Assembly (NCBI GenBank): GCA_963576735.1
Contig: OY755187.1
Location: 9,424,001 to 9,488,000, forward strand
Reading direction: 5' to 3'
From: Bedellia somnulentella
Taxonomy: Eukaryota; Arthropoda; Insecta; Lepidoptera; Bedelliidae
DNA: 64,000 nt
Below are positions 10,864 through 21,766 of the stretch, in pieces. Both the position numbers and the translations under genes were made by a program. The notes under the pieces are model-generated. The model did not search any database and was not told the origin of the DNA. It worked only from the letters and a program-made list of their open reading frames with translations. How positions within the stretch are numbered: the first letter of the stretch is position 1; the number at the start of each line of letters is the position of its first letter.

Positions 10864-11275
10864 AATCAAATCAAAATTCATTTATTTCAGATTTAAGTAA
10901 ATCCATATTACATTAAAATTATATTAACCACAAAACCCACAAAAACATAAAAAGTAAATAAAATAAAATTAAGTTATTAAATTAATTATATCACAAAAAA
11001 TAATAATAATATTAAATTAAACATAAAAAGTAAATTAAATTTCGTTATTAAGTTACGTTATATAATTATTTGGCACAGTGGCGTACAGGGAATACATGAC
11101 ATTTCACCACATGTGACACTAATGGGCCTTCAAGTCTGTCCGCTATCACCTTCAGGTAGGTGTTGGTGCTGCCCCGCACTCTTCGCGTCAGAGAGGCTAC
11201 CCGCTTGCGTATGATGGCGTGATAACCATCCAGGTATGCCTCTGCAAACATGCTTGACGCACTACAGAAACTGTT
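10864..11275 (-). mobile_element. Other LINE, C-terminal coding end and 3' UTR
   Basis: On the minus strand a short coding segment (11251-11066) is followed by an A/T-rich 3' region ending near 10864 in AAATGAATTTTGATTTGATT, a pattern common at the 3' ends of insect LINEs. It is unrelated to RTE-L. Confidence 0.5.
11066..11251 (-). pseudogene. LINE polyprotein C-terminal fragment
   Basis: About 61 codons. The segment YHAIIRKRVASLTRRVRGST and the later VIADRLEGP followed by C/H residues resemble the extreme C-terminus of reverse-transcriptase polyproteins in Jockey/CR1-like LINEs as I remember them; the family is uncertain. No upstream reverse transcriptase domain remains, so this is a dead 5'-truncated copy. 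Confidence 0.45.
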
Positions 11276-11906
11276 ATTGCATCTTTAATATAACAATTAT
11301 AATTATATGTGTGTAAAAAAACACCTCCATTAAAAGACTTTGTAGTTACATAGTGGGTCAAATTTAGTACATAAGTTTGTCTAGATTTATTACTTTTTTC
11401 TCTTAACTTTTTATTTACTCTGGTTTAATCTTAGATACCGATTTTAAAAATGTTTAGTGTCTGGTTTTACAAAAAAATATTCTTAGGAAGTAAAATCTTT
11501 TCTTCCAAAGTAATGCAATATAACGTACCTACCCAGAAACAAAAAAACAAGAAATGCAAAAACTTACTTTTAAATACAGCATAAAACCAAATGTAAGCAT
11601 AGAATATAAAACAAGGTTTGTAAATGAAGCAACTCGAGGCAGAAAGTTACGAAACTTAATTACGAAGGCGCGCGCTGCGTTTTGCAAAAATTTTAATAAC
11701 ATTATAATAAAAAATAAATTTCGGCTCCCCCGTGTTGTGTTGTAGTGATTATAAAAACAACAAGTTTGGGTAGCGTTTTTTGGGAATTTAATTCATTTTA
11801 TAGGTTGGGTTCGATGGCTGGGGGTAGAACTTTTAGCATCTCGTTTTAATTATCGATATTATTTTTTTGTTTCACAACACATTTTCGAATCATTTGGTGA
11901 GCACTA
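11276..11906. other. No feature recognised
   Basis: Contains an unrecognised 63-codon basic frame at 11554-11745; not supported as a gene. Confidence 0.4.
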
Positions 11907-12146
11907 GTACATACATTTACTCACAGCCATAAAACACAAGAAGTGATTGCTTAGAGCTAGAAACTTTTCAGCCGCATTTGGACGTGTCGATAGGGGACAA
12001 GATGGTAGAAATAAAGTATCGTTGGTGGTGGGTCTCCAACCGCATCTCCCAAAAATAACTTAAAAAGCCCCATTTCCTTAGTCGCCTCTTACGACACTCC
12101 AATTGTAGAAAGGGTTTGTGATATTCTAAGCCGGCACTACACGGCT
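11907..12146 (-). mobile_element. SINE-A, full length
   Basis: GCCGTGTAGTGCCGGCTTAG 5' end at the right, ATGTA tail at the left. Same subfamily as 372-626. Confidence 0.87.
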
Positions 12147-12404
12147 TTACAAAAGTATGAATATCTACAAATAAAAAAATACATGCAGAATGACTTTTTT
12201 AAATCAGTGACGGATAAATGATGTTAGGATTCCGTGCTTTGTAAATTAAAATCTTCCAACCCGCCCTAGGCGAACGGTTGAATTTGGTTTAATCACTCTA
12301 CTATGGGGGGCTTTTGCACCTTAAAACTGATGATTTGCTCAGAGAAATTGACAAAAAGATATAAATTTGGAGACTGGTAAGCTTTTATTAGTAGTTGTCG
12401 CTGT

Positions 12405-12629
12405 GTAGTGCCGGCTTAGAATAGCGCTACCCCATTTCTTCCGGTGGGTGTACGTTAGAGGCGACTAACGGTATTGGGGCTTTTAAGGGAACATTGGGTG
12501 ATGCGGTTGGAGACCCATCACCAAAAACCTTTATTTCACCATTATTCCCCACGCAGCTTCCAAAAGTGGCTGAGGAATTTCTAATTCCTTAGCTCTGGCT
12601 ACCCCTTTCTAGGGATTTATAGCCGTGAG

Positions 12630-12658
<29 letters not shown>
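12405..12658 (+). mobile_element. SINE-A, full length
   Basis: Starts GTCGCTGTGTAGTGCCGGC and ends GCCGTGAGTATATG plus TATG repeats. All internal blocks are present. Confidence 0.9.
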
Positions 12659-12660
<2 letters not shown>

Positions 12661-13190
12661 TGTTGAAGACTTTATTTTTTGTGAAAACAAAATCCTATAC
12701 TATCCAATCTTAACCTATAACTAAGCTCTTGCAATTTTAAATATTTCCTAAATATTGAAGAAATATGAGCCTAAAAATCTAATCTAATATTTGATATAGA
12801 AACAAAGCCTCCAGATATGACTTTCAATACCTTATTGATATTCTCTTGAATGATTAGGTGATAGATTTCAACCTGTTGTTAGGAGTTCCGGTTTCACTAT
12901 TGTCGGTTACATAAAGGAATGATTAATTTGCCAGCCCGTCTGACATTTGATAATCAAAGGAGGCGAAGGTGTGAGGAGTAAGAAATTGTTAGATGAGGCT
13001 TTATAGAAGGTTTTGTTGGTTGTGTTTTTGACGAAAAGTGTTTTGGTGAAGCACAATACACACTGAGCCGCTGACATTGCCCGGCGACATAACCCGGCGG
13101 CCTGTGTTAAAAGAATCATGTCTAAATTTTGTATGAAAGCCAGACCGCCGATAAAAAGTCCACACGCATCAATGTTTTCATGCATGCGTT
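12659..13190. other. No feature recognised
   Basis: Nothing supported. Confidence 0.4.
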
Positions 13191-13345
13191 ATTATTCTTC
13201 ATACTTCGGACACCTGCCTTTTTAAGCACATTCTCAATTTGTTCTAAATGAGTCCTAGGAGGTCGTCTTCAACTAAAGTTACCTTCCACATTGGCTTTAT
13301 AGATCTCTTTCACCATTTTACTATCATCCATCCTGTCAATGAAAT
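13191..13345 (-). mobile_element. RTE-L internal fragment
   Basis: It matches the codons for GHIERM ... KEIYRANVEG ... GRPRRTHL ... KAGVRSM on the minus strand, but stops before the last 100 bases of the element. Since LINE insertions normally keep the 3' end, the missing end implies a later deletion. Confidence 0.8.
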
Positions 13346-13935
13346 CCATTAACGATATGAGTTACTTTACCTTATCCAGAATTCCAGACGACAGAAACCT
13401 TTTCAGATCAATGTTTCTTTATATTTTGTGTGGAGCTTGCAATAATTAATAAAGCAATATTACTCTCTTGTATGGTCGTAGCTTTGTATGATATTACGAC
13501 GTTAAGGCATTCTGTTTTAGGATGGCTCGGAGTCAATTACAAATATTGCGTATTCATATAGTATTACCATGAAATCTGTTGGCATGAGTTTCTAAGTATA
13601 AGACCTTTGAGTGATTATGAGATAAATGAATAAAAAAACAAGAACTATAATGACTTGCGTCGTATATGTTGTATGTATTGTTAGTATTATGTCTTAGTAT
13701 GGCATCGTAATATCTTTGTTACTCCTGTTTTTTTACAGCCTGGTAACTAAGAAATCCTTAGTTACCATTTTAAAGAATATGAATATAACATTATTATTAA
13801 AAGTATGCCCATAATTAAACAAATGTGATGCAAAATTCTGCCTTTGTATTTATTAATTGTTAAGTTTATTAAAGATAAGTTATTGATACTTCAATCTGCT
13901 CCTGAAATAAAATACCTAGTCTCAGAAAAAACGTC
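13346..13935. other. No feature recognised
   Basis: AT-rich DNA. Confidence 0.4.
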
Positions 13936-14262
13936 TCAGATAGCTCAGGTGGAAGACTACTGCTACTAATGCAGGAGACGCGGGATCAAATCAGGCCTAT
14001 AGCAATGTAAGAAACATAAGTGTAGGGCTCTTAAGTGGGGGCAAATATCGTGAGGAAACCTACATGGCGAATTGGCTATTCTCATATGAAATTCTATTCC
14101 CCTACTGCTCCTTTTCACGTCAATTTACCTATCCAAGTAAAACGTACTGAACAATAACTATATATAGTACTTTAAATATCAGCTGATAAAAAAAACACCT
14201 GATGTTCGGAAACTTTAGTATCTCTGCCATTCCTTCAAGGATATACGGGGTGATAGTTGAGT
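13936..14262 (+). mobile_element. SINE-B-related, old copy
   Basis: tRNA-like head with A box TAGCTCAGGTGG and B box GGATCAAATCA, then ATCGTGAGGAAACCTACATGG as in SINE-B, and a worn 3' end CTCTGCCATTCCTTCAAGG. The head sequence differs from the young copies, so it may be an ancestral subfamily. Confidence 0.6.
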
Positions 14263-14999
14263 ACGTAAAAAAGTCATAAACAAAGAAAAACATTATCTCC
14301 AAAACTTTCGATAGGTTCGCTTAAAAGGTTTCAAAGATAAAGTCACTAAAGCTTAAAAAAACCTATTTCTTGCATCTACCTGTTATTACCACTAATTTTC
14401 TTCTGAAGAGATCGCTTTCAGTGAGAAAACCGCTAACTGTACTTCTATTTATAGACATTAATAGACTGATTTTAAATAAATACTTTTCTATTCTAATCTA
14501 TAAACCCAGTGCCATGAAAGCTTAAAATATGGTTTTAGACATCAAATATTGCTGCACTATAAAGAGAAATATTTTATGTCCCCTCTCCTATTTTAGCTTT
14601 ATCTTACCGAATGTCCCAAACATACCCACAAAGTTAATATACATAATCCGATGTGCTAGTTCTCGCTAATTAACTATTATCCCTTGTCAGCCTTCCCTTT
14701 GTAGGTTCAGGGTAAATTCGACCTTATGTCTTATAAATTAGAGAGGGTTCGTAAATTTCATCCCTCACCAAAAACTGAGGGAGACGGGACGTGACAAGAA
14801 ATTCTTAAGATGTTAGTTCAATATAAAGTTTGTTTTATACGAATGAATAATAGTCGAGAACATAAACTTGGCTGTATCAGTATACAGCCAAGTTACACTG
14901 CTGTTCTATAAGATTTTTGTACAGGATCGCATTAGTTATGTTTTAACTTTATTAAGAGTTTTTTAATACGTATTCAGTTATCTACTCTTTTAATTTAAA
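14263..14999. other. No gene; contains a perfect hairpin
   Basis: At 14865-14894 a 13-base arm (AACTTGGCTGTAT), loop CAGT and perfect complement. The segment 14690-14790 loosely resembles 19250-19390 (GAGGGA.ACGGG block). Confidence 0.5.
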
Positions 15000-15160
15000 A
15001 CATACATACATATACTCACGGCTATGAATCTCTGGAAGAGGTAACCACAGCTTCAGAATCAGAAAATTCTCTAGCCACTTATAGGAGTTAAGTGGGAAAA
15101 ATATTGTAAAATAAATGTTTTTAGTTAATTTTAAGATTGATCAAAAAACCCATATATTTC
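15000..15160 (-). mobile_element. SINE-A, 3' half
   Basis: Tail and 3' blocks up to AAATGTTTTTAG, then diverged sequence ending near CCCATATATTTCC. Confidence 0.7.
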
Positions 15161-15254
15161 CTACATACGACATATTCTCACGGCTATGAATCCCTTGAAG
15201 GGGTAGCCAGAGCTAGGGAATCAGAAATTCCTCAGCCACTTTTGGAAGTTGAAG
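15161..15254 (-). mobile_element. SINE-A, 3' stub
   Basis: About 94 bases from TTCTCACGGCTATGAATCCC to TTTTGGAAGTTG. It follows directly after the previous copy in the same orientation. Confidence 0.75.
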
Positions 15255-15409
15255 AATATATTTCCTAATAAAAAAAAATACTTTGTATAACTTAACATGA
15301 ATAGATTCGGCCTTTTAGTACTAATATACGAATACGAGTATGGTACAAAGGGATCGTATTTATGTGTTATTCAAACCCTACCTTTGAATTAAACCAAAAT
15401 AGGTTATAC

Positions 15410-15674
15410 CAAAATAGGTGTCGTCTAGTGTCGGCTTAGAATAACACTACCCCATTTCTACCCGTGGGTGATCGTAAGAGGCGACTAAGGGTATAGGGGC
15501 TTTTTAAGTGATTTTTGGGCGATGTGGTTGGATACCCGTCACCAAAAACGTTTATTATTATCATCTTTTCCCCAATCAACTTCCAAAAGTGGCTGAGGAA
15601 TTTATCATTCGAAAGCTCTGGCTACCCCGATAAGGGATTTATAGCCGTGAGTATATGTATGTATGTATGTATGT
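15410..15674 (+). mobile_element. SINE-A with flank-copied 5' leader
   Basis: Duplication AGGTTATAC at 15401-15409 and 15675-15683. Between the left duplication and the SINE 5' end are nine bases (CAAAATAGG) that repeat the host sequence just upstream (15394-15402). Confidence 0.85.
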
Positions 15675-15714
15675 AGGTTATACTATATCCAATATACAGG
15701 GTGTCACATTTGTA

Positions 15715-15790
15715 TCTAGTCAACTCATTTCCACCTAATCCCACAATGTGACTTGCAATAAATATATTTGAATTTGAATTTGAATACAAA
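15715..15790 (+). repeat. LINE-like 3' tail with TTTGAA repeats
   Basis: AATAAATATATTTGAATTTG followed by AATTTGAATA resembles the hexamer-repeat tails of insect LINEs. No coding part is attached. Confidence 0.4.
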
Positions 15791-16509
15791 TTTTACTGTG
15801 ATTGAAAAAAAAATGTTTAGTCAGTAACTATAGTAGTAACAGGTAGGTTGTTTAGTTCGATCAGTAGCAGTTTAAGTTTGTTTTGATCGTTATAATCAGC
15901 AAGATTTTAATAATGGGCTAAAACAGTTTGGATTGCTTTAAATTTTAAATTTTCTACCATTTTCTGCAATGGTAGCGTATCCAGTATAGAGCGATTGACT
16001 TTAATACATATATTATATAATGTATGGCAGAGCAAACAAATGCCCACGATGGATTTACTAATATGAAAAATGGAAAGATGAAAATGATTATTTATAGCAA
16101 TAGTAAATAAACCTCTTTCTGGCGCTGTAAACTACTCACATTGATTGTAGCTATTCATTTGCGTTTAACTATAGTTATCTTATGAGCTATGGCCCAGACC
16201 TACAAATGCATTCTAATTCCGCAAGGAAAACATAGAGAGATAATATTTGTTTAACCACTACAGTCCAAATACGGGCCAGTTTTATGAAACTCTGTAGAAG
16301 TATGAAAATCCGTATGAAATCCACGTTACATCTGACAGTTTTAGTTTTACGAGTTGATACTAAACGTGAGTATTCCGTAACCCTTCGCAGCTTTGAGGCT
16401 GTGTCGTGAAAGGTTTCATATGAGCATTCATCAAACACTTTTATATACATAAACCTTTGAAATTCTCACATATTATAGTGATTATTTTCTAACGTGGGAG
16501 TCTTATGTT
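15791..16509. other. No feature recognised
   Basis: Nothing supported; an 87-codon minus-strand frame at 16187-16450 has no recognisable domain. Confidence 0.4.
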
Positions 16510-16640
16510 AGAAGAACAAAAGAGTATGTATGGGAAGAATAGTGAATGTAAGGGGAGAGATCTGTCAAGATTGTGCAAAGTGGCGATCGAAGATTTCTAC
16601 CTACCGCAATGGGAATAACGGGCATGAAAATAAGTAAGTA
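16510..16640 (+). mobile_element. RTE-L 3' stub, diverged
   Basis: AAGTGGCGATCGAAG, CTACCTACCGCAATGGGAAT and GGGCATGAAAATAAGTAAGT match the RTE-L end, including its AAGT tail. An internal deletion lies upstream of CTGTCAAG. Confidence 0.7.
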
Positions 16641-16755
16641 TTTGTCACAGTTTTTAGTAGTTAATTTATTTGTTCGGCCTCATTTTGGTACACTTACCTA
16701 AATAAAAAAATCTCATAATAAAGTTTTATTTCGTAGTAAATCTAGGAAAAAAAAT

Positions 16756-17090
16756 ATTGTAATGTCATACAGCTTTTATTTTATATTTAAAAACTATGAA
16801 TAAAAAGCCCATGCAAAATTCCCAAAATTTAAAAGTAGCAGCTGAAATAAATATTGTATGTCAAGAGTCCAAAGTTTTCTACTAAATTCTAAGTTGAACT
16901 TCAGTCTAGGAACCGAAGTGAACTAGATACTGTGTTTTAGAAAGGTCAACTTCCAACTGTCTCGGATTTGTAAGTAGTCACCGATATGAGTTTCACTATC
17001 GGTGCATGGAGATATAAACTTATTTTAAGAAAAAAAATACTAAAAATATTATTAAATTAATGTTTATGTAGCTGTGTAGTATCGGCTTAG
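16756..17090 (+). repeat. Tandem duplication, unit 1
   Basis: Closely matches 17223-17545 at a spacing of about 465 bases, from ATTGTAATG to the start of a SINE-A. The SINE-A here is a 40-base 5' stub (17072-17112). Confidence 0.85.
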
Positions 17091-17222
17091 CTAACCCATT
17101 TCTGCTCGTGCAAATTTTGAAAGAAGTCGGTCCGTTTAAAGTGGGTAAAAATCGAGTTCAAAGGAGTCGGTTACGTACATACACACATACAGGTGAAGAT
17201 AATATAAGCGTGTTTAAAACGA

Positions 17223-17531
17223 TTGTAATGGCATACACCTTTTGTTTTATATCTAAAACTATGAATAAAAAGCCCATGCGAAACTCCCAAAATTTAAAAG
17301 TAGCAGCTGAAATAAATATTGTATGTCAAGAGTCCAAAGTTTTCTACTAAATTCTAAGTCGAACTTCAGTCTAGGAACCGAAGTGAACTAGATACTGTGT
17401 TTTAGCAAAGGTCAACTTCCAACTGTCTCGGATTTGTAAGTATCAATACGAGTTTCACTATCGGTGCATGGATATATAAACTTATTTTAAGTAAAAAAAT
17501 ACTAAAAATATTATTAAATTAATGTTTATGT
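17223..17531 (+). repeat. Tandem duplication, unit 2
   Basis: Second copy; differs from unit 1 by scattered substitutions and small indels, for example GTAGTCACC versus GTATC before the ATATGAG/ATACGAG segment. The bases between units (17113-17222) are not duplicated. Confidence 0.85.
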
Positions 17532-17740
17532 AGCTGTGTAGTGTCGGCTTACAAGAGCACTACTCGATTTATGCCAGTGGGCGATCGTAAGAGAATTTTT
17601 GGGCGATGCGGTCCCATCACCAAGATTCCAATTTTAAAATATTTTTCCCTCTAAACTTCCAAAAGTGGCTAAGGTATTATTTTTCAGAGGCTCTGGCTAC
17701 TCATTTTAGTAATTTATCGTTGTGAGTATATGTATGTATT
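17532..17740 (+). mobile_element. SINE-A with internal deletions
   Basis: 5' end GCTGTGTAGTGTCGGC, then deletion around CGTAAGAGAATTTTTGGGCG, then normal 3' blocks to GTGAGTATATGTATGT. The SINE predates the tandem duplication since both units begin it at the same place. Confidence 0.8.
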
Positions 17741-18128
17741 ATTAATGTTTATATACATACATCTCGTTTTTCTCATTATAAGAGTATCGTCACTGTACCG
17801 CATAACGTCTATTGAAAATTGTAAAATTTACTTATATTCTTTATGTAAAATAAACAAACTTCGACTGTGATATTCAAATAATTGAATAAGCTATAATTTA
17901 AACGTCAAAGAATTGCGAGCAAAACCATACAAATTAGCAGGTCTCGGAATTTATTGGTGGCCATTTTCTTTGTTTATATTTTTCCTTTCCGTTCTTTATG
18001 TTTAATCATCATCAAGCCTCAAACATTATTTCAAATAGCTATTTTTCATAGCTTTGCAAAGGCGAGCTGAAAACATAATGTTTTAGTGTTCGGCAAATTC
18101 TAACTGATTAGAGGTTTATGGTACATAC
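17741..18128. other. No feature recognised
   Basis: Nothing supported. Confidence 0.4.
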
Positions 18129-18142
18129 ATATATATACTCAC

Positions 18143-18397
18143 ATATTGCCGTGTAGTGCCGGCTTAGAATGTCGCTACCCCTTTCTACCTACGGGTGTCG
18201 TAAGAGGCGACTAAGGGTATTGGGGCTATTTATTGGATTTTTGGGCGATGTGGTTGGAGACCCATCACCAAAAACCTTTATTTTACCGCCTTTCCCCCAC
18301 TCAACTTCCAAAAGTGGCTGAGGAATTTATAATTCCTTGGCTCTTGCTACCCCTTCTAGAGAATTATAGCCTTGAGTATATGTATGTATGTATGTAT
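18143..18397 (+). mobile_element. SINE-A inserted into the tail of another SINE-A
   Basis: A duplication ATATATATACTCAC lies at 18129-18142 and about 18398-18411. The duplicated sequence is itself the 3' end of a minus-strand SINE-A, whose next bases (GGACATAAATCCC) continue at 18412-18425. Confidence 0.85.
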
Positions 18398-18411
18398 ATA
18401 TATATACTCAC

Positions 18412-18430
18412 GGACATAAATCCCAGGTTC
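18412..18430 (-). mobile_element. SINE-A tail remnant (host of the nested copy)
   Basis: GGACATAAATCCCAGG continues the minus-strand tail; the rest of the element is missing. Confidence 0.55.
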
Positions 18431-18606
18431 ATTTTAATGGCTTAAATTGTAGTCACCACAATTATTTCACGATTTCGAGTTCCACTACAGAAACACAAAA
18501 CTAAAAACAGAATAATTATATACTCTCACCGGACCTTAAACCTCTTGAGTGTACACAATACCAGTAACAAAAAATACTCCAATTACTTTCCAAAGGTTTT
18601 AATGTA

Positions 18607-18866
18607 CATACATACATATATATACTCACGGCTATAATTCCCTAAACGGGGTAGCCAGAGCTTTGGAATGAGAAATTCCTCAGCCACTTTTGGAAGTTGA
18701 GTGGGGGAAAGACGGTAATAATAAATGTTTTTGGTGACGGGTCTCCAACCACATCGCCCAAAAATCACTTGAAAAGCCCTCATACCCTTAGTCGCCTCTT
18801 ACGATCACCCACGGGTAGAAATGGGGTAGTATTATTCTAAGCCGACACTACACAGCAAACCAAGTC
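18607..18866 (-). mobile_element. SINE-A, full length
   Basis: Duplication TTAATGTA at 18599-18606 and 18867-18874. Ten extra bases (AAACCAAGTC) lie between the SINE 5' end and the right duplication. Confidence 0.82.
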
Positions 18867-19487
18867 TTAATGTAACCTCGGAATACTCTGTTTTTTCTTT
18901 AATTATTCAACTATTAAAGGGAAATTTCATACAATAGATATGTATATGTATTCTTCTATATTTTTGGCCTTCCTGTCGACTAACCTTTGTCAAGTTTTTA
19001 ATATACTCGTTTAGTCTATTACAAAGCCTATTACAATGTTAATGATTACATTAATGATGAAGTGGCTTGGTGTCATCAGGGCTCTGTGCAGCATGTTTCC
19101 GGGCTAACACCAAAATTGTAATGGACGTAAAAAAAGATGTGTGTTGACGAGTTTCTTACGGGTTCTTCTCTCAACAAAACACCTTCCGAATCCGAAGTAA
19201 ACTTAGTATTAAATATGAAATTTGACGTTCAAAAACAAAGATTTATCCTAACCCCCTATCTCATACATCTTGGCGAATAAAGTGAGGCTTAGTTTTAGGG
19301 TAAACATTACCTTCGAACGATGGTCTCCCCCATATATTGAGGGAAACGGGGTGTTGCCCATACTCGGAAATAACTACTATGGTTGTGAGCCCTGACCTCC
19401 TGTCAACTAGCATTCCGAGTACCATACACACAAAGGTAGAGCATAGCTAGAATTAAAGCTTCTTTAAGTATGAAATGTCGACTTACA
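18867..19487. other. No feature recognised
   Basis: No gene. A segment near 19250-19390 has a worn resemblance to 14690-14790, possibly an old repeat. Confidence 0.4.
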
Positions 19488-19580
19488 ATGAAAAATTAAT
19501 TTAAATCGTTTTGTTCATGAAAACCTCATGTGGGGATTATTACTAATAAATAAAGAATAAATAAAGGAAAGAAAAATTTC

Positions 19581-19651
19581 GACACAGGCGGGAATCGAAC
19601 CCGCGACCTCGGGTATACGCCCCGACGCTCTGCCAACTGAGCCACCGTGTC
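19581..19651 (-). tRNA. tRNA-like unit, complete cloverleaf
   Basis: 71 bases on the minus strand fold into acceptor (6 of 7 pairs), D arm GCTC/GAGC, anticodon stem TCGGG/CCCGA, and T arm GCGGG/CCCGC. A box TGGCTCAGTTGG and B box GGTTCGATTCC match the pol III consensus. A TTTTT terminator lies a few bases downstream. The loop GCGTATA would place GTA at the anticodon but has C instead of U before it, so a working tRNA is doubtful; a mobile tRNA-derived unit is more likely. Confidence 0.5.
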
Positions 19652-19742
19652 AATTGGCTGCCAGTGCGAAATTCTTCTATCCTTTATTTCTTTTACACGT
19701 TTAAGTAGTGTTTGCGTTTCCTACCTCCGAATTTTAACTTCA

Positions 19743-19804
19743 GCTCAGTTGGCAGAGCGTCGGGGCGTATACCCGAGGTCGCGGGTTCGATTCCCGCCTG
19801 TGGC
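19743..19804 (+). pseudogene. tRNA-like unit, 5' acceptor lost
   Basis: Identical to the minus-strand unit from GCTCAGTTGG to TTCCCGCC, but the 5' acceptor strand is replaced by core sequence. Followed by GAAATTTTTC, a possible pol III stop. It points away from the other unit. Confidence 0.6.
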
Positions 19805-20004
19805 GAAATTTTTCTTTCCTTTATTTATTCTTTATTTCTTAGATATGAAAAATTAAGTTTTACATGATAACTGATGTTGTAGTTTCAATGCCGTCTCAAA
19901 TTAGTAGGTTATGTTATAAAAGAGGAAGGCATTAGCAACTACGATGGAGTAATAAGAAGGGGTATATTGCTTGTAAATAGTATAAATACAGTAAGATTCT
20001 AACT

Positions 20005-20162
20005 ATAAGTGTGAAGAATAGAAGAGCATGTGTTAAAAGATTGATAAATGTGAACGAAGCTAGAGAAGTTTGCCAGGATCGTACAAAGTGAAGATCGATA
20101 GTCTCTGCCTACCCCAATGGAAATGTACGGCTTGAGCTTATGTATGTATGTATGGTATGTAT
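20005..20162 (+). mobile_element. RTE-L 3' stub
   Basis: Duplication AGTAAG(A/T)TTCTAACT at 19990-20004 and 20163-20177 with one mismatch. Content: codons for RACVKRL...EAREVCQDRTK, then a TGA where RTE-L has TGG, then CTCTGCCTACCCCAATGG and a TATG tail. Confidence 0.88.
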
Positions 20163-20452
20163 AGTAAGTTTCTAACTTTTATTTATCTGGCATTGTATTA
20201 AAAGACATAATTTGATAATCAAAGTTTAATTATAAAACAATTATTTTCGTGTAATAACGAGCCAGCTTTATATTCTAATTACTACCAAATCGGTTCTCGA
20301 AATATTTGAATTTATGAATCTTAAATCTGCTGAACTAATATTCTCACTTAATAATTCTGGGAAACGGTTTCAATTAATATACTCCGGTTCCTTTGATTTT
20401 GGATTATTAACTACATGTAAGCAAAATGGGACATGGTACCTTTATATCACTA

Positions 20453-20640
20453 GCCGGTAGAGTCGGCTTAGAATAGCACCCACCCATATTATCCCACGGG
20501 TTCGTAAAAGGTGACTTAGAGTATTGGGACCCTTGGTTATTGTTGGGTGATGTGGCTGGAGACAAATTAACAACAAATCCTTTACTTTGCAATCCCCTCT
20601 TTTCTCAAGTTCTAAAAGCGGTTGAGGCATATCTTTATAT
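20453..20640 (+). mobile_element. SINE-A, diverged
   Basis: GAGTCGGCTTAGAATAGCAC, GGTGATGTGGCTGGAGAC and AGCGGTTGAGGCAT mark the element; the 3' tail is missing. Confidence 0.7.
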
Positions 20641-20819
20641 ATTATTTCTGTAAGCCTCTTTCTTGCCCAGAAGCCTGTGACGCAATGAGTTAAGCTAGAA
20701 ATTTGGTTCAGGTATCGTTTTGTACAGTTCGCGGCCGTGGTTTGCACAAAATTGTATCATCTGTTGTAGCTGGATTAAGTTAATTGTTACAGAATTTAAA
20801 AGTTTCGATTTTGGCCCAT

Positions 20820-21018
20820 AGACTTTGCTTGAGTGTCATAAGCGCGCGCAAACTTTAGTCGATCAGAGATGCGCTGTGATTGGTCGGAATTTTTTCAAAC
20901 CGGCCAATCAGAAAAATTCACTAGAAATTCATAAGAGCTGCGCTGTGATTGGTCGGAAAATTTCAAAATAAACTCAGATTATTGGACGCGACGTAGTCGC
21001 GCCAGGGTTACCCACTAG
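20820..21018 (+). mobile_element. Helitron 3' end
   Basis: A perfect 6-base stem hairpin (CGCGAC GTA GTCGCG) at about 20986-21000 is followed 14 bases later by CTAG then T, the Helitron 3' signature. Two copies of GCTGTGATTGGTCGGAA precede it (20870 and 20942). The 5' end is not identified. Confidence 0.6.
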
Positions 21019-21170
21019 TTTTTTATTTAATACCTCTGGATTAGTCCTTGGGATTTATAGCATTGAATATATATTTGATCTTCAATTGAACATCCCAATG
21101 AAATTGGAAAACCCATGAACAGGGTGCCAGTTTAACAGAGATGCGTGAAAGTGATTTTGGACTTTGACTC

Positions 21171-21294
21171 AAGCGTTTACGCCGTATATCCCCGAAGGGG
21201 TTGGCAGAGGTACTTATACTTCTGAACACCATGGATTCGATTCCTCGTCGTCTGCACGGTAAGCGGTGTTCTACCCACTGAGCTATCACGGTTG
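21171..21294 (-). mobile_element. SINE-B, internally deleted
   Basis: Head (GATAGCTCAGTGGGTAGAAC ... GAATCC) is joined directly to the 3' end (CTCTGCCAACCCCTTCGGGG ... CGGCGTAAACG), with about 220 bases of body missing. Confidence 0.82.
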
Positions 21295-21766
21295 TTTAAA
21301 CTATCTATCTACAAACCGCTAAGGCTCTTAATTTAGCAAAACTTTCTTAATGTCTCCTGTATGTATCAAGAACAATGATCATTAATCGTCTCAAATGTAA
21401 TTAAGTCTTATCACTTTGTGCTTAAAGTCAAAATTATCTTACGAGGTATTTTGCCACTCACGAAACTTCGATCACAAGTTACTAACTTATATTAGGGGGT
21501 TAAGAAATATGTGTTAAGTGACTTGTTAAGTTATATATGTGCTTACTTACTTAAGTTCTTGTTATAATCACTTATTAATACGTTAGTGCGCATAAGTTTA
21601 TACGTGTATAAGTTGCTAACTTTAATCTTAATTGTCAATTACTCATGCACGTTAAAATATTACAATAGCTTGAATATAAATATTTTTAGAAAATATTTTG
21701 GAAATATAAAACTTTGAATACTCAAAAGCAATCACATATGTTTTAAGACCTTGCTTTCACAGATGG
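21295..21766. other. No feature recognised
   Basis: Nothing supported. Confidence 0.4.

Larger units (their letters stand above)
19500..19844 (+). mobile_element. FB-t foldback element, copy 1
   Basis: A 12-base duplication ATGAAAAATTAA lies at 19488-19499 and 19845-19856. Left end: CCTCATGTGGGGATTATTAC. Inverted arms of about 100 bases each contain a tRNA-like unit plus a CTTTCC/TTTATT tail; the arms enclose an unpaired core with ACACGTTTAAGTAGTG. No protein is encoded. The duplication length suggests LINE-type insertion. Confidence 0.85.

Noticed and set aside
10678..10881. Small frames in AT-rich DNA as host genes (also 12907-13185, 16187-16450, 30107-30376, 52049-52273, 58940-59197)
   Set aside because: Short, no domain or motif, composition as expected from background; no start context, splice sites or neighbours to support them.
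19581..19651. Genuine host tRNA gene
   Set aside because: It lies inside a mobile element with target duplications, is duplicated in inverted form, and the loop lacks the usual U before the presumed anticodon. Kept only as a tRNA-like unit.
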